Origin: Akkermansiaceae bacterium
GTDB taxonomy: Bacteria > Verrucomicrobiota > Verrucomicrobiia > Verrucomicrobiales > Akkermansiaceae
DNA: 64,000 nt
NCBI GenBank assembly: GCA_905182405.1
Contig: CAJJBQ010000001.1
Span: forward strand, 1,364,001-1,428,000
Direction of reading: 5' to 3'
Shown: positions 34,604 through 42,592 of the stretch, piece after piece
Layout: each line of letters starts with the position of its first letter
Position numbering within the stretch: the stretch's first letter is position 1
Notes under the pieces: generated by a model
What the model was told of the DNA's origin: nothing
Seen by the model: the letters and a program-made list of their open reading frames with translations, nothing else
The model's database searches: none
Program-made: the position numbers and the translations under genes

Positions 34604-35965
34604 ATGGAGAAGACCTGGGCAAGCGCGACTTTCTACCGGTGGTTGTGTAAGATTTATCGGCAGGGAAGTGCGGCGGGCTTTTTTATCAAGCGGCGGATTA
34701 CCCCCCTTGCATGGTTTCTCATGGGCTTGCTGGTTTTGAGTGTCCTGATGGGGGCGAACCTAGATCAAAGCGTGGTGTTCCTTTTTTCGGCGCTATTATT
34801 CGGTCTTCTTTCGGTCGGTTTTATCTGGGCTTTCATGCGTGGAGGTAAAATTGCCATTTCCCGCGAGGTGTCCGCGACTGGTGCAGTGGGGGAAGAGATT
34901 CGCTATCTGGTCACGGCCACCAACATCGGACGATCCGCCTTGCGGGGTTTTCATCTCAAAGATTCCGGTGACGACCCGCGACCCACGGAATGGGAGTTCA
35001 TCCATCTAAAGGAACCGGGCGAGGGAAAGCGCAATCCTTTTGATCGATTCTTTGCTTTCTATCGCTGGAAATGGCTCACGGATCGCGGTGGAAGATGGAA
35101 ATCACTGAACCGTTCGGAATTGCTAGAGCTTCGTTCTGGGGAATCGGTGAGCACACGGTTGGCGCTCATGCCGAATCGGAGAGGCGTAGTCGCGCTTGAT
35201 GATCTTCGGGTGGTTCTCCCTGATCCTTTCGGAATGTTTCAACGCATTCGTCGTACTAAGGGAGAGGCCGATGAGATCCTCGTGATTCCGCGTCGCTATC
35301 GACTTCCAGAGTTGAAACTAGAGGGGATATCAGAGTTAAAAGTCGGAGGGGAGATGGCGTCGGAGGTAAGGGGAGAAGGTGGTGAGTTTCTGGGATTACG
35401 TGAGTATCATCCGGGGGATCCTCTCCGACGAATCGATTGGAAAGCCTGGGCGCGGACCGGGGAGCCCATCGTGAGGGAATTCGAGGAGGCGCGCTTTCCT
35501 CGCTATGGCTTGGTGCTCGACACCTCGCTGAAAGAAAGTGGTCCCGAGCTTTTTGAAGAGGCGGTGTCGGTCGCGGCGAGTTTTGTTTCCACGATGGATC
35601 GACGTCGTTGCCTGCTGGATCTGATGTTTATTCGTGATTCACCGCTTGTTTTTACGGCGGGTCGTGGGGTGGCGCGGGCTGAGGGCTTGATGGAGGTTCT
35701 CGCCCGGGTGGAGGGAAGCGATGAGGAAGCTGGCTATAACCCTCTTCGTAAGCTCGTCCTACGCTATGCTGCGGAAATGACGGCCTGCGTTGTGGTCCTT
35801 TCTGGCTGGAGCAAGGAGCGTAGGGAATTTGTGAGTGAACTGCGGCGCAGCGGACTTGAGATTCGCCTTTATGTCATCGGGGTGGGTGAAGCTCCGGCAG
35901 ATCTTGAAGGAGTTCATTGGCTGCGGTGGGACCAAGTGCAACTCGATCTACTAACGAACTCATGA
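34604..35965 (+). CDS. DUF58 membrane protein (second locus)
   Basis: 453 residues. Two membrane segments (about 30-75: FLMGLLVLSVLMG, VVFLFSALLFGLLSVGFIWAF), then a beta-rich section typical of DUF58 proteins, and the family hallmark EYHPGDPLRRIDWKAWARTG at about 265-285. A VWA-like core follows (FPRYGLVLDTSL), but the MIDAS DxSxS is degenerate (DTSLK). A basic N-terminal stretch may face the cytoplasm. It differs from the soluble DUF58 protein of the first locus by the membrane anchor. Its stop lies a few bases before the transglutaminase start. Confidence 0.92.
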   Translation: MEKTWASATFYRWLCKIYRQGSAAGFFIKRRITPLAWFLMGLLVLSVLMGANLDQSVVFLFSALLFGLLSVGFIWAFMRGGKIAISREVSATGAVGEEIRYLVTATNIGRSALRGFHLKDSGDDPRPTEWEFIHLKEPGEGKRNPFDRFFAFYRWKWLTDRGGRWKSLNRSELLELRSGESVSTRLALMPNRRGVVALDDLRVVLPDPFGMFQRIRRTKGEADEILVIPRRYRLPELKLEGISELKVGGEMASEVRGEGGEFLGLREYHPGDPLRRIDWKAWARTGEPIVREFEEARFPRYGLVLDTSLKESGPELFEEAVSVAASFVSTMDRRRCLLDLMFIRDSPLVFTAGRGVARAEGLMEVLARVEGSDEEAGYNPLRKLVLRYAAEMTACVVVLSGWSKERREFVSELRRSGLEIRLYVIGVGEAPADLEGVHWLRWDQVQLDLLTNS

Positions 35966-35979
35966 GGGAGGAAGAAGTC

Positions 35980-38295
35980 ATGCTTAAAGCTCCGCCCCGG
36001 CTTCTGCTTGGATTGGGGTTCCTTTTCTGGGGAGCAATGGGAGATTATCCTTTTATTGGCCTTCTCGGAGCAGTTGCGTTCGAGGCCCGGCATTGGACGT
36101 CCTTGCGTTGGCACTTTGGCGAAAAGGGCTTCGTGCGCGCGTGGCAGCTTTGTATTGTGGTTTTGATTATCGCTGCGGTGCGCTTTTTCTCATCTGACGA
36201 AGAAGAGACCGCTGAGGCGTCGCTGACGCTTCTGTCGTGGTTGCCGGCTATTTTTATGCCTTTGGGGCTGGCCCAGCAGTATTCGGCTGATCGAGGGGTG
36301 CCACTGACTTCGTTTTCCTACTTTGCGCGTCGTAAGATCAACCTCGATCGAAAGGCCGGACGGTCGGTGCTGATTCGCCCCGCTCAGATCGGGTTCCCTT
36401 ATCTGGGGATTATTCTTATTTCGGCGGGTTTGGGGCTGCGCAGTTTTCTTTGGTATGGTTTGGGAGTGGTCGTTCTCTTTGGAATTGGCCTCTATTTCAT
36501 GCGTGAGACGCGGCCGCGTCCGATTGCTTGGGGAATCAGCTATTTGACGTCTCTGGTGCTGGCATTGGGGCTTTCGTGGTCTATTTTACATCTTTATAAC
36601 AAGTTAGCGGCGACACGTTTGCACCAGAAGCAGGACATCGAGTCGGGACGCGAAGTGAGCACTGCTTTGGGGCAGGTGGCCGAGATTCAACTGAGCCCCA
36701 AGATCGATTGGCGCTATTATCAGGACGAGGGGAAGCGACCACAGCGTCTCCGACTCGCTGTATACAACGAGCCGCGGGGAACGCAGTGGAAGGCACGTCG
36801 GCGCCTGGTGCGCTGGAAGGAGAAGATCTATTCGGATCGTGATGTCGGTGGTGATTTTGAGTCTCTTCTTTTTGAAGGGGATACCTTTTTCTATACCACC
36901 GAGGGGAAAGAAGCGGCTGAGCTGCATCGGAGCCGGGTCCGTGGTTTGGTCTCGGATGAAAGCCTCATTCCCATTCCTCACAACGTTCTCCGCTATGAAG
37001 AGATCGCGGCAGAGGGGATGAACGTGAACTCTCAGGGAACGACCCGGCTCAGCGATCCCGAAAATGGGGCGCTTGAGATCGAAATGGTCTCGGGTGCTCA
37101 GAATCGGCTCGCTTCGGCGGATCTTGATCCTTCGATTCGAGATCTTGAACTTCCGGTGAAGGAAATTCGAGGGCTGGATAGGTTTTGGAAAGAGTTGGGA
37201 GTCGGAGATCTCCCGGAATGGTCTCGTGATCGCGATGGTGATTTTAAGAGACAGCCGGACTGGACGAGTAGGAGGAATGATCGGGGAGAGCAAGAGATCT
37301 TAAGCCGCATGTTGCGGGCTTATTTGGCGAAGCATTTTAAATATTCGTTACGATTAAATCCCGTAAAAAACACCCCACCAGTAAGTCACTTTCTGGAGGA
37401 AATGGATTCGGGGCACTGCGAGTATTTCGCTTCGTCCGCTGCTTTTCTCCTCCGAAGAGCGGGGATTCCCACGCGCTATGCGGTGGGCTACGTCGTGGAT
37501 GAAAAAGGGAAGGAAAAGGGCGAATGGATTCTCCGGGGGAAGCATGCTCATGCTTGGGCGCAAGCCTATCTGGGTGGCGAGTGGGTCAATGAAGCGCGGC
37601 CGGGGGCTCAACCTCTATGGTTGGAGAGCGCTTATGTGAAGGCTTGGGAGGCTGCGTATCGTGGGGACGGGGTTACTGATTCTCCGGGAGAGCTTGAGCA
37701 TCCGAGTTATTTAAAAAGAGGGCGTGCGGAAGTGCTGACGAGAATGGTATTTGGGAGTGAGTGGATCAATCGAGGGAAGAGGCCCATCTGGCGTTGTCGG
37801 GGAGGAGAGTGGGTCGAGATCGATATGACTCCCTCGGACTGGCTGGACTTCACTGGGGTCCAGAGTAGTTGGAGGCAGAGGCTTTCGGATTGGTGGCAAA
37901 TCTCGCTCGCCGATCTGATCGTCTGGTTTTCAGGTGCGATCGTTTCCTTCTTGGTGAAATTGATCCTATTTGGAGGTATCTTCCTAATTTTGGTGCAAGT
38001 CGTGTTCAGATTGTGGACGACGCGGGGAGAGAGAGGGAAGGAGCTGCGAGAGAGCTGGGCAGTGCGCTCACGGATTGATAATCCCTTGGCGGATTTTGAG
38101 CGTTGGTTAGCGAAGCGGTTCGGTCTACGGCCCGCTTCGGTTCCTCTGAGCGAGTGGCTCCGTGAAAAAGCGCCCGAATTGATCCCTGTCTATCAAGAGG
38201 TGAGATTCGATCCTGTTAGTAAGGGCTCAACGCAAGAACTCCAGAGGATGGCTGAAAGAGCGCGGAAGCGCCTGCAAGACAGGGAGGCTGACTAG
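35980..38295 (+). CDS. TgpA-like membrane transglutaminase
   Basis: About 771 residues. Five or six N-terminal membrane segments (to about 205) carry a periplasmic transglutaminase-like cysteine protease/transglutaminase domain, followed by a further membrane segment (ILFGGIFLILVQVVFRLW) and a cytoplasmic tail. Catalytic residues: C480 in GHCEYFASSA, H524 in HAHAWAQAYL, and Asp in WVEIDMTPSDW (D615). The His-Asp spacing is about 90 residues, much longer than usual, because of an insertion of about 65 residues after WLESAYVKAW. The start at ATG 35980 has ggagg eight bases upstream; an ATG at 35962 overlaps the DUF58 stop and is also possible. Confidence 0.88.
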   Translation: MLKAPPRLLLGLGFLFWGAMGDYPFIGLLGAVAFEARHWTSLRWHFGEKGFVRAWQLCIVVLIIAAVRFFSSDEEETAEASLTLLSWLPAIFMPLGLAQQYSADRGVPLTSFSYFARRKINLDRKAGRSVLIRPAQIGFPYLGIILISAGLGLRSFLWYGLGVVVLFGIGLYFMRETRPRPIAWGISYLTSLVLALGLSWSILHLYNKLAATRLHQKQDIESGREVSTALGQVAEIQLSPKIDWRYYQDEGKRPQRLRLAVYNEPRGTQWKARRRLVRWKEKIYSDRDVGGDFESLLFEGDTFFYTTEGKEAAELHRSRVRGLVSDESLIPIPHNVLRYEEIAAEGMNVNSQGTTRLSDPENGALEIEMVSGAQNRLASADLDPSIRDLELPVKEIRGLDRFWKELGVGDLPEWSRDRDGDFKRQPDWTSRRNDRGEQEILSRMLRAYLAKHFKYSLRLNPVKNTPPVSHFLEEMDSGHCEYFASSAAFLLRRAGIPTRYAVGYVVDEKGKEKGEWILRGKHAHAWAQAYLGGEWVNEARPGAQPLWLESAYVKAWEAAYRGDGVTDSPGELEHPSYLKRGRAEVLTRMVFGSEWINRGKRPIWRCRGGEWVEIDMTPSDWLDFTGVQSSWRQRLSDWWQISLADLIVWFSGAIVSFLVKLILFGGIFLILVQVVFRLWTTRGERGKELRESWAVRSRIDNPLADFERWLAKRFGLRPASVPLSEWLREKAPELIPVYQEVRFDPVSKGSTQELQRMAERARKRLQDREAD

Positions 38296-38609
38296 GAATA
38301 CTTAAGATTCTTGGAAGGATCAGTTTCGTAGTCAGCGGAGTAAGTTTTATCCGTGTTGGGATCAATGATCACTTTCAAGAATTTGAGGTAATTTGGGTCT
38401 TCTTCGAAAATGCGTTTTTTGTCGAGGGACTCAAACTCCAGGAGGATGTAGAATGGCCAGTCTGAGTTTGGATCAATGGTGCGACCGGAGCGCACGCTCA
38501 GCACGACAGGAACCTTGAGTAGAAGACTCCGCGACATCCGGATCATGTCTTCTAGCTTTGCCTCATCGACCTTCGCCTTTAACTTGTAGAAAAGAAGGTG
38601 GTCGATCAT
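38292..38609 (-). CDS. Dabb (stress-responsive A/B barrel) domain protein
   Basis: 105 residues with the pattern of a dimeric alpha/beta-barrel domain: IDHLLFYKLKAKVDEAKLED at the start, VLSVRSGRTI, and WPFYILLEFESLDKKRIFEE. Dabb proteins are small, soluble and of varied or unknown function; some bind polyketide or hydrolyse small substrates. It follows nuoA by 12 bases on the same strand and shares the transcript. Confidence 0.8.
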   Translation of the reverse strand: MIDHLLFYKLKAKVDEAKLEDMIRMSRSLLLKVPVVLSVRSGRTIDPNSDWPFYILLEFESLDKKRIFEEDPNYLKFLKVIIDPNTDKTYSADYETDPSKNLKYS

Positions 38610-38621
38610 TTGTGAATTCGA

Positions 38622-38993
38622 TTAGGACTTCCAGTCGAACGCGCCCTTTTTGAGAGCGTAGACGTAAGCGACTGCAAGAATCCCCGCAAAGCTAGCGAAG
38701 CTCCAGAGAATCATCGTGCTCTCTTGAATTGAGTCCCTGAAGGCGAGTGCCCAAGGGTAGGAGAAGACGACTTCGATATCGAAAATGACGAAAAGCATCG
38801 CAATGACGTAGAATTTCACGCTGAAGCGGGGGGCGCCGTCCCCGATCGGAAGCATACCACACTCGTAGGGGGTGTTCTTTATTTTCGAATCACGTCCCTT
38901 TTTTCCAAGGAGAACGCTGAGTCCAAGAGCGATAACGGCAAAGCCAATCGCGACGAAGGCTTGGAAGATGACGGGGAGATAATCGGAAAGCAT
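38622..38993 (-). CDS. nuoA: NADH-quinone oxidoreductase subunit A
   Basis: 123 residues, three membrane segments. Residues VLLGKKGRDSKIKNTPYECG hold the conserved loop whose cysteine (PYECG) lies at the quinone site of complex I; RFSVKFYVIAMLFVIFDIEV and FSYPWALAF are hallmark sequences. It contributes to the membrane arm. Its normal operon partners (nuoB-N) are not next to it: the neighbours are a Dabb protein and an unrelated small gene. Isolated nuoA genes exist in some phyla, so it is not necessarily defective. Confidence 0.93.
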   Translation of the reverse strand: MLSDYLPVIFQAFVAIGFAVIALGLSVLLGKKGRDSKIKNTPYECGMLPIGDGAPRFSVKFYVIAMLFVIFDIEVVFSYPWALAFRDSIQESTMILWSFASFAGILAVAYVYALKKGAFDWKS

Positions 38994-39056
38994 GAGGAAG
39001 AGGATTGATGATCTAAGAAAGAGAAAAGACTTGCCAGAACGCCCAGCTCTGTAAAG

Positions 39057-39091
39057 AAAATTGCCCGCGTCAGGATGACGCAGGCAATTAA
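39057..39091 (-). terminator. terminator after the 39148 gene
   Basis: On the minus strand a long hairpin, aattgcc plus gcgtc arms with a short loop (39058-39090), is followed by TTTTCTTT. It separates the gene at 39148 from nuoA. Confidence 0.8.
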
Positions 39092-39147
39092 AAGTTCATT
39101 GTTGGTATCACCAACTTTTCTTGAGCGATCTTCGCCAAACGAGGCTC

Positions 39148-39453
39148 TTAAGCCTCTTGTTTTGCGATGTTGTCGCTGTGAGCTTCCTCAATGCGTGTAA
39201 GGCCGCGGTACTCTTTACCGTCCTTTTCGACAAGTCCACGAGTCACAAGATTTTGAAGCTTTTCGTAAGCACGAAGTCGAAGCATTTCTTCCCCACCGCT
39301 TACAGCATTCCGGATCTTGAGGCGCTCATAGACGTCTTCGAAGAGCTCATTGAATCCGAAGAGTTTATCATTTCCGCCGAGCACGTTGACAATCTCATCC
39401 GTGACGTGATCAGGAAGCCGACGAGAGAAACGCGTTCTTTTTGTAGTTGCCAT
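39148..39453 (-). CDS. small basic protein of unknown function
   Basis: 101 residues, not recognised. The N-terminus is strongly basic (MATTKRTRFSRRLPDHV), followed by helices (TDEIVNVLGGNDKLFGFNEL, LRAYEKLQNLVTRGLVEKDG) that resemble a winged-helix or nucleic-acid-associated fold. A terminator follows its stop. It is divergent from ruvA across an AT-rich spacer of about 180 bases. Its own transcript with a good terminator, its basic character and its normal codon use suggest a real, conserved gene. A DNA-binding or ribosome-associated role is possible but not shown. Confidence 0.72.
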   Translation of the reverse strand: MATTKRTRFSRRLPDHVTDEIVNVLGGNDKLFGFNELFEDVYERLKIRNAVSGGEEMLRLRAYEKLQNLVTRGLVEKDGKEYRGLTRIEEAHSDNIAKQEA

Positions 39454-39633
39454 AACAGAATTAGGTTAGCAGTAAAATGCAACAAAAGCGACCGAAAAGT
39501 CTGATATAAAAGCGATTTTTTTTAAATCTGGCAATATTTAAATTAAGGAAATCTGAAGGACTTCGGCCAATTTCCCTTTCTTTAAAGGTAAAGAGTCTTG
39601 AGGGATGGAGCGGATCTTATTAATTTTCTTGGA

Positions 39634-40218
39634 ATGATTACCCGTCTAAAAGGTGAAGTTTGGGAGGCGTTGCCTGGTCGTGTTGTCGTAGGATGCGGTG
39701 GTGTTGGTTACCAGGTGCTGATTCCCATGTCATCTTATGACAAATTAAATCCCGTTGAAGGCTCTTTGATCGATTTGCGAACTTATCAGCATGTCAGAGA
39801 AAACTCGCTAACATTATATGGATTTGTCAGTGATGAGGAGCGAGATGTTTTTCTTTTGCTGATTGATCGGGTGAGTGGAATAGGTCCTGCCATCGCTATG
39901 GCAGTACTGAGTGGGATGCCGGTAGAGCATTTTAAGCAGGTAGTGGTACGTGGTGACGCCATGGCGATGTCCAAAGTGAAGGGGATCGGCAAAAAGACGG
40001 CCGAGCGGGTGATCCTCGAATTAAAGGACAAGGTCGGGGTGGCGCAGACTTGGGAGCAGAATCCGGACCGGAGCGATGCCGCTCGGGATGCCGAGATGGG
40101 CCTTATGGCCCTTGGTTTTAAGCAGGCGGACGCGCGGAAGTCTGTCGATAAGGTCCTCAAGGAGAATCCTGTTGCCGACAGTGGCGATATTATTCGGATG
40201 GGGCTCCGGGGAAATTAA
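39634..40218 (+). CDS. ruvA: Holliday junction branch migration protein RuvA
   Basis: Binds four-way junctions as a tetramer and loads the RuvB helicase. The start is placed at 39634 because MITRLKGEVWEALPGRVVVG is the universal RuvA opening; an in-frame GTG or TTG further up would add a tail with no homology. VGYQVLIPMSSYDKL and the two HhH motifs (RVSGIGPAIAMAVLSG and VKGIGKKTAERVILEL) follow. The C-terminal domain III, DAARDAEMGLMALGFKQADA, is complete. 194 residues. ruvB and ruvC are not adjacent. Its 3' end overlaps by 29 bases the frameshifted gene on the other strand. Confidence 0.95.
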   Translation: MITRLKGEVWEALPGRVVVGCGGVGYQVLIPMSSYDKLNPVEGSLIDLRTYQHVRENSLTLYGFVSDEERDVFLLLIDRVSGIGPAIAMAVLSGMPVEHFKQVVVRGDAMAMSKVKGIGKKTAERVILELKDKVGVAQTWEQNPDRSDAARDAEMGLMALGFKQADARKSVDKVLKENPVADSGDIIRMGLRGN

Positions 40219-40590
40219 GAGCGTTCACTCGCTTTCTCTGGCCAGTCGCGATTTGATGAAGATTTCTCTGCTGTTGACGGATTTTATTGCTAACAGCGCA
40301 GGCATGGCCATCCAAAGTCATGATATTCTCTCGGTAATACGTTTTTATTTCTTCAATACTCTGGGTCTGTTCTGCTGTGAAAGGTGGCGCATAGTTGAAA
40401 AAGCTTTCGCCAGCGAGACCAGTAAGTTCCCAAAAATCTTTCTCCGTTAGATTTTTGGGGAGTTCGTTGATGCTTTTTTCGTATATCGGAGCGCCGCATC
40501 AATATTTTCCTTCCCGCTCACGGTGGGGCCTTCGGAAGCGATACTGAAAGTAACAGTGAGGATACTGAACGCTAGGAAATGGATTCTCAT
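40190..40590 (-). pseudogene. small secreted protein gene split by a -1 frameshift
   Basis: Read on the minus strand from ATG 40590: a signal peptide (MRIHFLAFSILTVTFSIA) and SEGPTVSGKENIDAALRYTKK, then a stop after about 46 codons. The -1 frame, entered at a run of six A, continues without break as SINELPKNLTEKDFWELTG and YYRENIMTLDGHACAV to a TAA at 40190. The joined product would be about 133 residues and looks like one helical secreted protein. I do not recognise the family. The joint may be a true mutation, a slippery site or a sequencing error. The 3' end overlaps ruvA. Confidence 0.6.
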
Positions 40591-40670
40591 ATTTAAGGGT
40601 TGGGCACAGTAATGAGCAGGTTTGCATCAGCGGCGTCCACAAGATTGATCGCTTGGGTCTTCTGTCTAAG

Positions 40671-40706
40671 AAAAAACGGCCACCCTGTTTCCAGAGTGGC
40701 CGTTTG
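40671..40706 (-). terminator. Rho-independent terminator after tsf
   Basis: On the minus strand: aaacggccac arm, short loop, gtggccgttt arm, then six T and CTT. It lies about 20 bases after the tsf stop, so it ends the rpsB-tsf operon. Confidence 0.92.
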
Positions 40707-40725
40707 AAGATTGTTACCGTGAGGT

Positions 40726-41592
40726 TTACTCGCCGAGTCCGTAACGGACGAACTGACGAATCGTCAGGGTGTCGCCGAGTTCCTTGGAGTTGCTTTCGAG
40801 GAGCGCCTTGATGGTGGTATCAGGGTCCTTGATGAAGCCTTGCTCAAGGAGGCAGCGTTCGGAGTAGAACTTGCCAATCTTACCTTCGATGATTCTCTCG
40901 ATAATGTCGGCTGGCTTGTTCTGACCTTCCATCTGCTTGCGGTAGATGTCCTTTTCGGCCTTAATGAGGTCGGCAGTGATGTCATCACGGCTGAGTCCGG
41001 CAGGTGCGGAAGCAGCGATGTGAAGAGTCAGGTCTTTCACGAGGTTGCGGAAGCTGTCGGTCTGAGTCGACTCGGCCTTTTCAGCACCGACTTCGATGAG
41101 GACGCCCACTTTACCACCGAGGTGGATGTAGGAGGCGACGGCACCTTCACCGGCAACCTCAAAACGGGTCACACGACGAAGCTGGAGGTTTTCCCCCATT
41201 TCAAGAACCTTGGTTTTGATGAACTCGTCGAGCGTTTCATCGCCTTTTGGAAGGGCGAGTGCAGCGGCAGAGCTATCAGCCCCAGCAGTGGAGATGGTGT
41301 TGAGGATATCAGCGACGAAGGCCTGGAAGTTGTCATTTTTAGCGACGAAGTCGGTTTCGCAGTTGAGCTCGATGAGAGTGCCGGTCTTGCCGGTTTCATC
41401 GAGTTGAGCGGCGACGACACCTTCCTTTGCTTCACGATCAGCCTTCTTAACAGCCTTGGCTTTTCCTCGCTCACGGAGGAGTTTCACGGCTGCTTCGAGA
41501 TCACCTTCGGTTTCCTTGAGGGCGTTCTTGCACTCCATCATTCCCACGCCGGTGGATTCACGGAGTTCTTTAACGAGTGATGCAGTAATCAT
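40726..41592 (-). CDS. tsf: elongation factor Ts
   Basis: Exchanges GDP for GTP on EF-Tu. 288 residues. N-terminal UBA-like domain with LRESTGVGMMECKNALKETE, then the core: LNCETDFVAKND (contacts EF-Tu) and LTLHIAASAP. The C-terminus contains ERCLLEQGFIKDPDTTIKAL. It follows rpsB on the same strand with 26 bases between them, the nearly universal arrangement. Confidence 0.96.
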   Translation of the reverse strand: MITASLVKELRESTGVGMMECKNALKETEGDLEAAVKLLRERGKAKAVKKADREAKEGVVAAQLDETGKTGTLIELNCETDFVAKNDNFQAFVADILNTISTAGADSSAAALALPKGDETLDEFIKTKVLEMGENLQLRRVTRFEVAGEGAVASYIHLGGKVGVLIEVGAEKAESTQTDSFRNLVKDLTLHIAASAPAGLSRDDITADLIKAEKDIYRKQMEGQNKPADIIERIIEGKIGKFYSERCLLEQGFIKDPDTTIKALLESNSKELGDTLTIRQFVRYGLGE

Positions 41593-41618
41593 AAGTCGTT
41601 TAAATTGAGGGTTTTTTC

Positions 41619-42302
41619 CTACTTCTTAGCTCCGCCAACGATGCCATTGACAAGGTGCTGGAGAAGAATACGGATCGAGCGCATGGCGTCGTCGTTTCCA
41701 GGGATGGGGAACTTAATTTTGCTCGGATCTCCGTTGGTATCAACGATTCCGACGACGGGGATGTCGAGGCGTTTTGCTTCGGCAACGGCGATGGATTCCT
41801 TGGCAACGTCCACGACGACGAGGGCGTCTGGTTTGTCTTCCATGTTCCGCACTCCGTGGAGGTTGCGGCGGAGCTTCTCCTTCTCGCGGTTCAGCGCGGA
41901 GAGTTCCTTTTTGGACATGAGCTTGTATTCAGGAGCACGCTCGATGTCCTCGAGATATTTCATGCGAGCGACCGACTTGCGGATGGTTGCGAGATTGGTC
42001 ATAGTGCCACCGAGCCAACGGTGGTTGACGTAGAGTTGACCGGTAGCTTCAGCAGCTTCCCGGACGGCGTCCTGAGCTTGGCGCTTGCATCCTACAAAGA
42101 GGATTTTTTTGCCCCTAGAGGAGAGTCCGGAAAGAAAGTCAGTGGCCTTATCGAGGCACTGGACCGTCTTTTCGAGGTCGATGATGTAGATGCCGCCCTT
42201 ATTCTTCATCAGGTAAGGCTTCATCTTGGGATTCCATTTCTTGGTCTGGTGACCGTAGTGGACACCAGCCTCGACCATTTCTTTAACGAGTTCGTTAATC
42301 AT
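41619..42302 (-). CDS. rpsB: 30S ribosomal protein S2
   Basis: 227 residues of ribosomal protein S2. It opens with LVKEMVEAGVHYGHQTKKWN, the family signature, and has GGIYIIDLEKTVQCLDKA, VNHRWLGGTMTNLATIRKS and ALVVVDVAKESIAVAEAKRL. The ATG at 42302 is preceded by gtagga, which lies in the 3' arm of a hairpin (42315-42334), so a leader structure may control translation. Confidence 0.96.
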   Translation of the reverse strand: MINELVKEMVEAGVHYGHQTKKWNPKMKPYLMKNKGGIYIIDLEKTVQCLDKATDFLSGLSSRGKKILFVGCKRQAQDAVREAAEATGQLYVNHRWLGGTMTNLATIRKSVARMKYLEDIERAPEYKLMSKKELSALNREKEKLRRNLHGVRNMEDKPDALVVVDVAKESIAVAEAKRLDIPVVGIVDTNGDPSKIKFPIPGNDDAMRSIRILLQHLVNGIVGGAKK

Positions 42303-42314
42303 TTTGTATTTGGT

Positions 42315-42334
42315 CCTACGTTAAAGCACGTAGG
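42315..42334 (-). promoter_or_regulatory. candidate rpsB leader hairpin overlapping the ribosome site
   Basis: cctacgt and acgtagg pair perfectly around a six-base loop, ending 12 bases before the rpsB start. The 3' arm includes the only Shine-Dalgarno-like sequence (taggac on the coding strand). Ribosomal protein operons headed by S2 are known to be autoregulated in several bacteria through leader RNAs; the mechanism here is inference. Confidence 0.4.
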
Positions 42335-42592
42335 CGCTGTGGTTGAGAAACTGCCGCTGTGGTCCTTCCTGGTTCTTCGTTGTTTGTAAAGCGGCTGAGA
42401 GAAGGAGGGCGTGTGTTACGGAGAAAAGACCGGAATGGCAAGGGGTTTTGTGGTCTGTGAGGACTTTGAAGTGGGAATTTAGCAAAGGTTCAGGATGCAA
42501 ACACTTGCTAAAATCCTTAGGAAGGTGGAAAAATGAATCTTTCGTAAGGGAGGGATCGCTTTCTTCCGAGAGAGCTCCCCTAAAATACCGCT
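42335..42592. other. divergent promoter region of rpsB-tsf and murG
   Basis: About 260 bases between the rpsB leader and murG. No coding signal beyond the divergent genes; the promoters for both directions should lie here. No clear -35/-10 pair can be singled out by eye. Confidence 0.4.
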
